Part shown: piece by piece, positions 7,365 through 13,970 of the stretch
Layout of the letters: each line of letters starts with the position of its first letter
How positions within the stretch are numbered: position 1 is the first letter of the stretch
DNA from: a virus
Strand: one strand, 5' to 3'
Length of the DNA: 25,596 nucleotides
Virus record (IMG/VR): IMGVR_UViG_3300034418_006083
Span: 1-25,596 of that record
Program-made: the position numbers and the translations under genes
Notes under the pieces: generated by a model
Seen by the model: only the letters and a program-made list of their open reading frames with translations
What the model was told of the DNA's origin: nothing
The model's database searches: none

Positions 7365-8570
7365 TTAGGAAACGCAAGCCGTGGTGCAACCAGTAGGATC
7401 GCAACGCAAGTGAGCAAACGCGACACCGCGCCAAGTCTCACCGGGCATAGATCCATTGGCCAACTGCATACGATGGTAGACCACCGTTCCATCAGGGTTA
7501 CATGTGCGATCGAGGATGTTCTTCAACTGCACAGCACCGGTAAAATTCACCGGGTCAAACCGGAAATCAGGATGCGGATTAGTAGGAGGCCGAGGAATCA
7601 GCGAAGTAAACACTTCAGGATCGAACCGGAAGGACTCCTCAATTGCAGCGGTCTTCCAGCTAGAGTTGACAACAGCTTCTTGACCACGAGTTGCATTGCT
7701 ACCCAGTGCAAATGCTGCAATCTCAGTGTAGGTCCCACCTGCACAGCTAAACCGCCGTGGGTAAGGATCTGCCAAGAACACCACATCGCCATAGCTATGA
7801 GACAACCCGAAACCACGAATCAACATGTTCTTGTCGTTCGAATACCGAATATCCTCTCGAATATCAGCATTCTGACGAGTGATATTCCCACGAGTCTCAT
7901 TCGAAACGATCATGATTCCCAGAGGAGAACCACCAGCACCCCGCAAGAGTGCATCAGCGCCCGCTCCATCGCGCATCAAGTCGATGTTGTATCGATCGAT
8001 AATGGCCATGTGCAACGGATGCGTTGGACAAGTACTTGGATAAGTGGTGGCCAAGTTATCACTGGAAGTGGCAGCCGAGCCACAGTCGTCAACAACAACC
8101 TTCGTCTGGCAGAGGCGGAAATACTCGTGTCGATACTTGATTTCCCACAGCATTCTGCTATAATCGCCAAGAACACCAGCAACGCTGGTCAATTGATTCC
8201 GCAAGTCGAAGGCAGGCATTGTATCAATGTTACAAATGTCAGGACCTTCTCGTGCCACACGCTCCAGGTTGAAGTTACGAGTCGTAGAGGCGATGCTGAT
8301 CTTCTCACTAGGAGGCAGACAGCTGCCGCCAGCCGCTCCATCAGGGATCACATCGCTAGGGTGAATTGAATTCCAGGTCGGATTCGCCTCAGTGGGTGCA
8401 CTGCGCTCATAGAACAGCACGTTGAGACTCGGCCCCATACCGTTTTCCCATTCGCCACGACGAACAAGATTCATCCAAAAGCTCCGCGCAAAAACGCGGC
8501 GCTGCATGATAGGCACAACAAACCTTCCGGTCTCATTGTGCAAGAAATTAGTTACTGCTTCGCAAGACAT
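7365..8570 (-). CDS. Major capsid protein
   Basis: The 401-residue protein is assigned as the major capsid protein from its length, its place downstream of portal and scaffold, its own promoter and structured leader, and a following high-expression small gene and terminator. The N-terminus is helical and rich in Arg (QRRVFARSFWMNLVRRGEWENG), a plausible N-arm. Later sequences such as VLGDYSRMLWEIKYRHEYFRL look like the long spine helix. The C-terminal third carries GVAFAHLRCDPTGCTTACV. It contains 11 cysteines, unusual for an HK97-fold capsid, three of them in the last 14 residues. No clear Shine-Dalgarno precedes the ATG; a hairpin ends seven bases upstream. No sequence motif alone proves the fold. 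Confidence 0.72.
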   Translation of the reverse strand: MSCEAVTNFLHNETGRFVVPIMQRRVFARSFWMNLVRRGEWENGMGPSLNVLFYERSAPTEANPTWNSIHPSDVIPDGAAGGSCLPPSEKISIASTTRNFNLERVAREGPDICNIDTMPAFDLRNQLTSVAGVLGDYSRMLWEIKYRHEYFRLCQTKVVVDDCGSAATSSDNLATTYPSTCPTHPLHMAIIDRYNIDLMRDGAGADALLRGAGGSPLGIMIVSNETRGNITRQNADIREDIRYSNDKNMLIRGFGLSHSYGDVVFLADPYPRRFSCAGGTYTEIAAFALGSNATRGQEAVVNSSWKTAAIEESFRFDPEVFTSLIPRPPTNPHPDFRFDPVNFTGAVQLKNILDRTCNPDGTVVYHRMQLANGSMPGETWRGVAFAHLRCDPTGCTTACVS

Positions 8571-8577
8571 ATTCTAA

Positions 8578-8624
8578 CAAATAGTTAAGGGTTCTGAACA
8601 CAGACCTTCTGTGTTCACTATTTG
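8578..8624 (-). promoter_or_regulatory. Bulged hairpin directly upstream of the capsid start codon
   Basis: On the minus-strand RNA, TGAACACAGA and TCTGTGTTCA form a perfect 10-bp stem with a 3-base loop (8595-8617). Outside it, CAAATAG and CTATTTG form a further 7 bp, with a 10-base bulge on the 3' side only. The structure ends seven bases before the ATG of the capsid gene, where a ribosome site would normally lie. It may control translation or stabilise the messenger RNA. Confidence 0.65.
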
Positions 8625-8670
8625 CCTCTAGACCACGGAGACGGATTAGGTCTATTCGAATAAGTCAAGC

Positions 8671-8704
8671 CAGCAGTTGGGCACTGCTGAGCCTATTCAG
8701 GCTC
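8671..8704 (-). other. Twin perfect hairpins in the capsid-gene leader
   Basis: Two perfect inverted repeats follow each other: GAGCCT/AGGCTC with a 4-base loop (8689-8704) and CAGCAGT/ACTGCTG with a 5-base loop (8671-8689), sharing one base. Neither is followed by a T-run, so they are not terminators. Just downstream lies the 10-bp palindrome TATTCGAATA (8653-8662). Together with the hairpin at 8578-8624 they make most of the leader structured. Confidence 0.55.
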
Positions 8705-8713
8705 GACATGCGT

Positions 8714-8742
8714 ATCTTGCATTGCATTTGCAATGCTGTCAA
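8714..8742 (-). promoter_or_regulatory. Promoter of the capsid operon with a palindromic operator in its spacer
   Basis: On the minus strand a consensus -35 box TTGACA (8742-8737) is followed by GCATTGCAAATGCAATGC (8736-8719), a perfect 8-2-8 palindrome that fills the spacer, then a weak -10 (CAAGAT or AAGATA, spacing 17-18). It begins three bases after the T-run of the preceding terminator. A perfect -35 with a poor -10 and an embedded palindrome suggests control by a dimeric regulator. Confidence 0.55.
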
Positions 8743-8745
8743 CAC

Positions 8746-8776
8746 AAAAAAAGAGCACCTGCATTGCAGATGCTCT
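8746..8776 (-). terminator. Rho-independent terminator of the glycan island
   Basis: The minus strand has AGAGCA, one mismatch, CTGC, a 3-base loop, GCAG, one mismatch, TGCTCT and then seven T residues. It lies 22 bases after the stop of the FkbM-like gene and just before the capsid promoter, separating the two transcription units. Confidence 0.85.
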
Positions 8777-8798
8777 ACTCTTGAAAACTAAATTCTTC

Positions 8799-9275
8799 TT
8801 AATTAGTTCTTAGCCAGAAATCAACGCCCTCCACGTCAATCTTATGCGGATGGTAACCTCCAACCTTCAACACTCCCCTGATGCTATCCCGGTAATCACT
8901 CTGTCCTCCATGCTTCACAGTCACACAGTTGAACACTCTATGAGGTAGTATGTTAGCCAGGATGACGTCAGCTTGAGTGCTCACGTTCAAACTCAGGTAA
9001 CCAACTATCGAGTCCTCGAAATACTGATTCAGAAATCCGTCCCAATCAATGGCAAGTGGATCTTCGTTAACATAGTCACAAGTTCTCACTTGTCGGTAGG
9101 CTTCCTCGAATTCCCACCACTCTGAAACTGACACCCCCTCCCATCCGTTAAGGTCCAGGAGGTAGGTGTCGTTGGCTTCGATTGGGTCTTTTGTGCCAAC
9201 ATCGAGGTAGGACAAAGTGCTTGCGTGCTCCAATGTCCAGAGGTCTTTCTTTAGTGGGCTGTAGCTTTTTGGCAT
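8799..9275 (-). CDS. Degenerate FkbM-like methyltransferase-fold protein
   Basis: The 158-residue protein follows the plan of FkbM-type SAM methyltransferases: TLSYLDVGTKDPIEAN (21-35) in place of the DxGAxxG loop, YLLDLNGWEGVSV (38-50) matching the 'NGW-G-x-x-x-EP' strand, YLSLNVSTQADVIL (93-106) for the 'LSxDVEGxE' strand, and VDFWLR near the end. Several key residues differ: the glycine loop lacks its second Gly, and the usual Asp and Glu of the central strand are Asn97 and Ser99. It is also shorter than most family members. It may bind sugar or nucleotide without methylation, or be decaying. It is the last gene of the glycan island, starts inside the preceding membrane-protein gene (25-base overlap), and ends before a terminator. 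Confidence 0.6.
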   Translation of the reverse strand: MPKSYSPLKKDLWTLEHASTLSYLDVGTKDPIEANDTYLLDLNGWEGVSVSEWWEFEEAYRQVRTCDYVNEDPLAIDWDGFLNQYFEDSIVGYLSLNVSTQADVILANILPHRVFNCVTVKHGGQSDYRDSIRGVLKVGGYHPHKIDVEGVDFWLRTN

Positions 9276-9463
9276 TCTGCGAGTTCCCTTGAGATTCTGT
9301 CATTAACCTTTGATTGCTGTAGATAAGCGTTGCGGAATGTATCTCGTTCCATGCGTATCTCATGAAACGACAGACCGACATGACGACATCCTTCCCAGAC
9401 ACTTGCAAGCACAATCACGCTGAGACCTATGATAACTAGCTCATTGACATTCTTTTGTGTCAT
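9251..9463 (-). CDS. Small membrane protein with N-terminal anchor and helical tail
   Basis: The 70-residue protein has one hydrophobic segment (about residues 8-23, ELVIIGLSVIVLASVW) after a short polar N-terminus, then a charged helical region of about 45 residues (HEIRMERDTF to ISRELAECQK). This is the layout of a short inner-membrane spanin or of a membrane tether. It overlaps the metallophosphoesterase gene by ATGA and the FkbM-like gene by 25 bases, so all three are co-translated. Given neighbours that act on glycans or phosphate esters, it might recruit enzymes to the membrane. A spanin role is possible but no lipoprotein partner was found in the overlapping frames. Confidence 0.6.
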   Translation of the reverse strand: MTQKNVNELVIIGLSVIVLASVWEGCRHVGLSFHEIRMERDTFRNAYLQQSKVNDRISRELAECQKATAH

Positions 9464-10341
9464 AGAGCCATTTCAGGGGACATCTTAACCTGCATGATGC
9501 TCTGTCCTTTGAAAGAAATCCCAAAGTTAAGCCACCATCCACCCAGTGGCCTAGCGGCCCTGCCGTTTTCGACGTGAAAACCGTAAGGCTTGTGCTCACA
9601 CTTGTAAGCGCTCCCACGTAGAAAAAGCTGCTGACATCTCTCGATATTGCCATGCTTTGACAATCGAGTAACTACCCGATCATCCAGATTGCGCCTGTGG
9701 ATGTGACCAGAATAGTAAATGTCCGCAATGTAGTCATCGCGGGTTCGGCTGTTGTCGATCATCCCGGCAGTCACAGCACCTCCCCCACCATAACCGTGAT
9801 GATAATAGAGCGTTTTCTGTAATATCTGTGAACTGTTTGACTTCTGAAACTGTATCTGCACAAAGCCCCAGTAACCACCAATCATCGTCTTCAGGCCCTT
9901 AGCGTGCAAACGATCCTGCATCAACTGCATGAGATCCACTTCATGCCTCTTGGTGATAGCGGTCTCGTGATTGCCTGGTGTAATTAGGGCTAGGTTAGGG
10001 AATTCAGCATACCAATCAGCCGCTATTCGTGGAAGTTTAGAAAGGTAGTCATGGACCTGAAGCTCTGGTCGAACCTTGTCTTTAACGCCTCGCTTGTCCC
10101 ACTTACCACCCATACAGTCAAAGAGGTCTCCAAACCTGAAAATAGGAGCGTTCCGAGCTTGGGCTTCGCTGAGATGCTCCCGCAATACTTGCCGATTGCA
10201 GTCTGTGGAGTCCCAATGATCGTCACTACCTAACAGAATAGAACGTTCATCACCCGCCTTCAATCCTGTGAAGCGTAGTCGATGAACGTTCGGCGCGAGT
10301 TGTGTAAACTCCCAATTCAGGTTCTTTTTATCTGCTTTCAT
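9460..10341 (-). CDS. Calcineurin-like metallophosphoesterase
   Basis: The 293-residue enzyme carries the complete set of metallophosphoesterase motifs: GSDDH (38-42) for the first metal ligands, GDLFD (71-75), GNHE (123-126), YHHGYGG (180-186) and SGHIH (211-215). These bind two metal ions and hydrolyse phosphate mono- or diesters. The substrate may be DNA, a nucleotide or a phospho-sugar. The best start is the ATG at 10341: an upstream in-frame TTG (10347) is possible, but the ATG has AGAGG eight bases before it. The stop overlaps the membrane-protein start by ATGA. It lies in the glycan island, so removal of phosphate from a sugar donor or capsule component is plausible; a DNA-processing role is the alternative. 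Confidence 0.88.
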   Translation of the reverse strand: MKADKKNLNWEFTQLAPNVHRLRFTGLKAGDERSILLGSDDHWDSTDCNRQVLREHLSEAQARNAPIFRFGDLFDCMGGKWDKRGVKDKVRPELQVHDYLSKLPRIAADWYAEFPNLALITPGNHETAITKRHEVDLMQLMQDRLHAKGLKTMIGGYWGFVQIQFQKSNSSQILQKTLYYHHGYGGGGAVTAGMIDNSRTRDDYIADIYYSGHIHRRNLDDRVVTRLSKHGNIERCQQLFLRGSAYKCEHKPYGFHVENGRAARPLGGWWLNFGISFKGQSIMQVKMSPEMAL

Positions 10342-10343
10342 TG

Positions 10344-10952
10344 TCAACCTCTGACTCTGAAGATACCATAACTTTGCATAACTCTAACAACATCACACTT
10401 GTCATGCAGCTTCCGTTGTGCCTGCTTTGTGGTCTCCCAGTCCACATCATCAAACCAAATCTGGCCCCCTGGCCGCATCAGTGGCAAGTAATTCTCTACG
10501 TCCAGACAACTGACCTCCTCGCTATGGTTACCGTCAATGTGCAAAAAGTCAATGGCACCTAGTGATTTAATGTCACCTAATGCTCCTTCGCTGGTCTTCT
10601 TAAACACCGAGCAGTAGTCTTCAACATCTAATGCCCTTCGGTGATCGTAGAACAAGTCTTGAATGTGCGTGTGGTCTAAGCTTTCCCACCACTGAGCATT
10701 CGCGTCCTCGTCTGGTAACCCTTGCTTGCAAGGTTGTGGTGCCCAAGGCTCAATACCGTAAACATGACCGACCCCTAGCTCCTTCAATGCCAGCGCCACA
10801 GCAAACAATGAACGCCCTGCAAACACTCCAATCTCCACACACACACGAGGTTGATCGGAACGCACTCCCGCTATCATATCTAATGCCTTCTCGGTCTCAC
10901 ACCATCCGTGAAGCAGGGGCATATACTCTGTTGCGTATTTCTCAGGTGTCAT
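10344..10952 (-). CDS. Class I SAM-dependent methyltransferase (Methyltransf_24 type)
   Basis: The 202-residue protein shows the Rossmann methyltransferase order: VCVEIGVFAGRSLFAVALA (37-55) as the SAM-binding loop, VYGIEPW (64-70) with the acidic residue that holds the ribose, then FLHIDGNHSEEVSCLDVENY and LMRPGGQIWFDDVDW in the C-terminal half. The HIDGNHS and PGG-x-x-x-x-DD pattern is typical of cephalosporin-hydroxylase/Methyltransf_24-like enzymes that act on sugars or small molecules. A clear ribosome site (AGGTGAG) precedes the ATG, three bases after the GT25 stop. It most likely O-methylates a sugar made by the neighbouring glycosyltransferases. The acceptor is not known. Confidence 0.82.
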   Translation of the reverse strand: MTPEKYATEYMPLLHGWCETEKALDMIAGVRSDQPRVCVEIGVFAGRSLFAVALALKELGVGHVYGIEPWAPQPCKQGLPDEDANAQWWESLDHTHIQDLFYDHRRALDVEDYCSVFKKTSEGALGDIKSLGAIDFLHIDGNHSEEVSCLDVENYLPLMRPGGQIWFDDVDWETTKQAQRKLHDKCDVVRVMQSYGIFRVRG

Positions 10953-10955
10953 ACT

Positions 10956-11564
10956 CTACTCACCTAACTCTGTGTCTAATTGGTCCGCAATACGAGGCAC
11001 GAAGGCATACAGGTTTAAATGCTCGGCGCATTCAAAAATGATCTGCAAGTCAATCGGAGCCCATACTTTCTCACACTTCTCTATCAAAAAATCTAATGCT
11101 TTTCTACGAATGAAAAAGCAATGCGTGGTGAATGCTGTAGCGATTTTGCAAACATCGTAGTCATACTTTTCCTGGATGCACCAGAAACCTCCAGAGCAGC
11201 CCACATAAAACAGATCCCAGTCATCGGGCAGCACACTAAACGCTTGCTCTATCCTCTCAATAGGGTTATCAACATTGAACCTAACATCATCCTCCATGAC
11301 CAGATAGTGCTCAGCATCCGGCTCCATTGTTTGCAACGCCTTCCAAAGCGAAACTTGAGATATCACATTGCCAATACTCAATGCCCCGATGCTCCTAGCA
11401 CCTCCCTCGTCCTTGTCATACAAATGCTTAGTCTGCTCTAAACCTGTGATGTGACCGTCAAACCCCCAATACTTCACAGGATCAAACCCATGCCTCTCCA
11501 ACAACGAGCACGTTGCATTCAACTCTTCGGACAAACGCTTCAATCCTATGACATAGCACTTCAT
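10956..11564 (-). CDS. Glycosyltransferase family 25-like protein
   Basis: The 202-residue protein opens with CYVIGLKRLSEEL, the GT25 start (hydrophobic strand, then N/K-L-x-R). It continues with GALSIGNVISQVSLWKAL (60-77), matching the 'G-x-x-GC-x-x-SH-x-x-x-W' element, and HYLVMEDDVRF (86-96) with the acidic EDD metal/nucleotide site. THCFFIRRKAL is the 'A-Y-x-I-s-x-x-A' segment. GT25 enzymes add galactose or related sugars to lipo-oligosaccharide. The start overlaps the next upstream gene's stop by ATGA. A distant relative with ED-T in place of EDD is encoded at 13967-14575. It probably transfers a sugar to the phage or host glycan handled by this island. Confidence 0.78.
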   Translation of the reverse strand: MKCYVIGLKRLSEELNATCSLLERHGFDPVKYWGFDGHITGLEQTKHLYDKDEGGARSIGALSIGNVISQVSLWKALQTMEPDAEHYLVMEDDVRFNVDNPIERIEQAFSVLPDDWDLFYVGCSGGFWCIQEKYDYDVCKIATAFTTHCFFIRRKALDFLIEKCEKVWAPIDLQIIFECAEHLNLYAFVPRIADQLDTELGE

Positions 11565-12271
11565 GACTTGCCCATGGCTCGATACTTGTCCAAAACCTTC
11601 TGCTCATTAACTTCCCGCATATCCCAGGAAGGCCCATGATGTGTGTTCAAATACGCGATAGGTGCACCCAAATGCTCAACATGACTGTGAGCACACACCG
11701 CACAAATTTCCCCTATGCGTGCTAACTCCTCACGATAAAAAATATCAGGGTAGTAGATGCCCACTTCCTCATTCCAGCGAAAACCCTTGTCTCTCCGCAT
11801 CACAAAGTGATAACCACAGGGTTCCGTAGTCTCTAAGACACCTCCTACCTGTTCTTTAGCTTTGTCGTAATAACAGAAATACCCATCCCCATTTTCTCGA
11901 CTAACGCCTTGCACTGAATGATACTTGCCTGTAGCCAACAACGTTTTCAAAGGAGTCAACCAGTCTCCAAGGAAAAGTGTGTCTGCGATACTGAAAACCA
12001 CAAACTCACTTTCTGTCCTATCCAGCCCATAGTTGTAAATTTTATTCAGATTAAACTCATCATGATAATGCACCCAATCATAGCCTAATCTGTTAAGCTC
12101 TTCCCGCATGAGACTCGCAAACTTTGTGTGCTCCTTTGTGTGATTCTCATTGAAGATAGCAATTAGCTTAGAATCACATGTTGCCTTGTGGGACCTGAAA
12201 GCTGCCCTGTAAATCGCCAACTGCGCAGGGTGCTGGCAGACAATAGGCATTATTGTTACCGTGTCACTCAT
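11561..12271 (-). CDS. GT-A-type glycosyltransferase, paralogue of the next gene
   Basis: I chose the ATG at 12271, which overlaps the upstream stop as TAATG and gives 236 residues. A longer frame to 12298 exists, but only the shorter start aligns with its paralogue. The start MSDTVTIMPIV, then SHKAT (28-32), RLGYDWV, F-x-L-x-K-I-x-N-x-G (73-82) and FVVFSIADTLFLGDWL (90-105) match the neighbour at 12271-13023 in order and spacing. IAD (95-97) stands at the DxD-like metal-binding site. Near the end H-V-x-H and NTHHGPSWD may serve catalysis. This is a GT2-like inverting nucleotide-sugar transferase by fold; donor and acceptor are unknown. Confidence 0.72.
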   Translation of the reverse strand: MSDTVTIMPIVCQHPAQLAIYRAAFRSHKATCDSKLIAIFNENHTKEHTKFASLMREELNRLGYDWVHYHDEFNLNKIYNYGLDRTESEFVVFSIADTLFLGDWLTPLKTLLATGKYHSVQGVSRENGDGYFCYYDKAKEQVGGVLETTEPCGYHFVMRRDKGFRWNEEVGIYYPDIFYREELARIGEICAVCAHSHVEHLGAPIAYLNTHHGPSWDMREVNEQKVLDKYRAMGKS

Positions 12272-13023
12272 TACTTTGATACTAACACAGGTTCCCACTT
12301 AGCAAAAAACTTCATTCGATCACTATCCGCGATCTTATCCATCGAGGCCTTATTGAATTGTTTCACGAGCCCTTGAATCTGATGGTCAACCCGGCTAGCA
12401 TAGTTAATCCCTGCTTGCAGGTTGTTAAATCTCATCCAATACCAGTAATCGCAATCACACTCATATCTTTCAAACTGCTCATCGAACCTAAACTGGTCCT
12501 TCGTTCTAAAAAGAGAGCAATGCATTTGTGGTTGCTCCACGAGACGTGTTTCATGTAGCGGAACTGTTGTTGACCTGTAGTTGACACCCCTGTTAACCGC
12601 ACTGTAAGTGTAAGGGTGCACCGCACTGTAAGTGTAAGGGTGCATCGACAGATACTTACTGGCGTTGTCATTTTGTGCCCAAGCTTCCAACAAATAGTGC
12701 AACCAGAAGTTGTGGAACAGCACATCGGCATTCGAAAGAACGACGTATTCAAACCGCCCTTCTGCCATCTCATAGCCTCGGTTCCAGAACTTCGTCAACG
12801 AGAAGTCTTCTCTGCTAAAGTCATATTCGTAACCTAGCGACTCGACCAGCTTCTGCAACTCTTGCTGTAGGCCAGGGTCAGCGTCTTGATTGTCCAAACA
12901 AATCAAATGCGCCTGTGTTGTTGCTTTATGTGATTCCAAGGCCCGCTTACAGACGTTGAACATCTCGTGTGTCAACGCCGTTGCAGGCATAATAGTCACT
13001 GTTCTTTTTTCAGCTTCGCTCAT
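12271..13023 (-). CDS. GT-A-type glycosyltransferase with an internal 8-residue duplication
   Basis: The 250-residue protein aligns with its downstream neighbour: TVTIMPA, SHKAT (31-35), SLGYEYDF, F-S-L-T-K-F-W-N-R-G and YVVLSNADVLFHNFWL (93-108). NAD (98-100) occupies the metal-site position. The C-terminal half has DEQFERYECDCDYWYWMR (181-198), typical of GT2 enzymes where acidic residues bind the acceptor. HPYTYSAV occurs twice in tandem (128-135 and 136-143), coded by an exact 24-base repeat. The gene overlaps both neighbours by a single base (TAATG). It most likely adds a sugar in the same chain as its paralogue, with a different acceptor. Confidence 0.72.
   Translation of the reverse strand: MSEAEKRTVTIMPATALTHEMFNVCKRALESHKATTQAHLICLDNQDADPGLQQELQKLVESLGYEYDFSREDFSLTKFWNRGYEMAEGRFEYVVLSNADVLFHNFWLHYLLEAWAQNDNASKYLSMHPYTYSAVHPYTYSAVNRGVNYRSTTVPLHETRLVEQPQMHCSLFRTKDQFRFDEQFERYECDCDYWYWMRFNNLQAGINYASRVDHQIQGLVKQFNKASMDKIADSDRMKFFAKWEPVLVSK
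12596..12643 (-). repeat. Exact tandem duplication, 2 x 24 bp, inside a glycosyltransferase gene
   Basis: Bases 12596-12619 and 12620-12643 are identical (starting accgcactgtaagtg). The length is a multiple of three, so the frame is kept and HPYTYSAV is doubled in the protein. Perfect identity including silent positions points to a recent event such as replication slippage. Confidence 0.95.
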
Positions 13024-13970
13024 TACATCTCACTTAACGGTTGACCATCTCTCCAGTCATGCTCTGGCACTTGCGTCACCGGGAAGTCTTCACCAGCCAG
13101 AATACGTTCTCTCAACTCCCTTAAATCACACCCATCATAGTTATGACCCTTTGGTCGCCGCCCTTCTTTCACCCAATTCAACATTCGATGACTAGCATCA
13201 ATGGATCCCTGATACGGCTTAATGACTCGCTTGAATGGAGTGTCCTCATGATGGGCTTCTTCTGACTCGTAAGTCATCATACCCGGCACATAATACAGCA
13301 TGTAACCTTGCTGCTCCAGCATCATGCCACAACAGTAATCCTCCCCCGCCATACTGTCATTATCCTCGTCCCAGCCATTAACCTTCAGCAAAGCTTCAAT
13401 GGGTGCTCCAAAGCTACAGCCAAACGCCGAGTTACCTGTCACTCTTGTAGGGGCTGTATTGTTGAAGTGCCCTAGTCGGCTGTCTATTCCTTCTGGATAC
13501 TCCTCGGCATTAGTAATTTCACCCACCCTAACATCCAGATTTAGCATTTTCTTGTAGGCCCCACATGCTATCCACTTTCGCTCAATGGCAAAGTTCAGCC
13601 AATTCAACCAGCCCGGCAACAACACACTAAGGTCATCAACACACACAAGATACTCACCCTCGGCATAACACAACGCAGTATTCCGTGCGTTGCTCGCAGC
13701 AAACCAATCTTGATTTGTCAATCGATGCGGACCTTGCCACACTGTTGGCTTAGGTGGCACATGCACAATGTCACAATGTGCCATCTTCTTGAACTCAGCT
13801 TTCCGGTTAACAATTTGAGTGGTGCCCCACTGGTGACCCTTCTGAGCATAGAAATCGACAACGACCAACTTAATCCCGCTGTAATCATCCCCACACTCTC
13901 TATGCAAAGAATCAAAGAACCACCTAATCCTTGGGTTCTTCCTGTTGGTCATGTAGGCAATCGTGATCAT
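13023..13970 (-). CDS. GT2-like glycosyltransferase
   Basis: The best start is ATG 13970, which overlaps the upstream stop by ATGA and gives 315 residues beginning MITIAYMTNRKNPRI. The frame is open further upstream, but that would overlap the preceding gene by about 170 bases. Residues 90-121 hold FAASNARNTALCYAEGEY and then VCVDDLSVLLPGWL, the GT2 pattern with the DD metal site at 112-113. GWDEDNDSMAGEDYCCGMML (199-218) matches the GWDE-x-x-x-x-x-xED catalytic segment of polysaccharide synthases and galactosyltransferases. The final 60 residues are basic. This is the most canonical transferase of the island and may extend a polysaccharide. Donor sugar cannot be told from sequence. Confidence 0.82.
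   Translation of the reverse strand: MITIAYMTNRKNPRIRWFFDSLHRECGDDYSGIKLVVVDFYAQKGHQWGTTQIVNRKAEFKKMAHCDIVHVPPKPTVWQGPHRLTNQDWFAASNARNTALCYAEGEYLVCVDDLSVLLPGWLNWLNFAIERKWIACGAYKKMLNLDVRVGEITNAEEYPEGIDSRLGHFNNTAPTRVTGNSAFGCSFGAPIEALLKVNGWDEDNDSMAGEDYCCGMMLEQQGYMLYYVPGMMTYESEEAHHEDTPFKRVIKPYQGSIDASHRMLNWVKEGRRPKGHNYDGCDLRELRERILAGEDFPVTQVPEHDWRDGQPLSEM

Noticed and set aside
7410-8369. 319-residue plus-strand frame opposite the capsid gene
   Set aside because: Long antisense frame caused by codon bias; its product has no plausible motif, and all neighbours are on the minus strand.
8641-8704. tRNA-like or attachment-site remnant (TATTCGAATA resembling a T-loop, neighbouring stems)
   Set aside because: No acceptor stem, anticodon arm or CCA can be arranged around it, and no integrase is present in the window.
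9148-9414. 88-residue minus-strand frame over the small membrane protein gene, considered as an embedded outer-membrane spanin partner
   Set aside because: No lipobox near its start and no proline-rich mature part; it also covers two well-supported genes.
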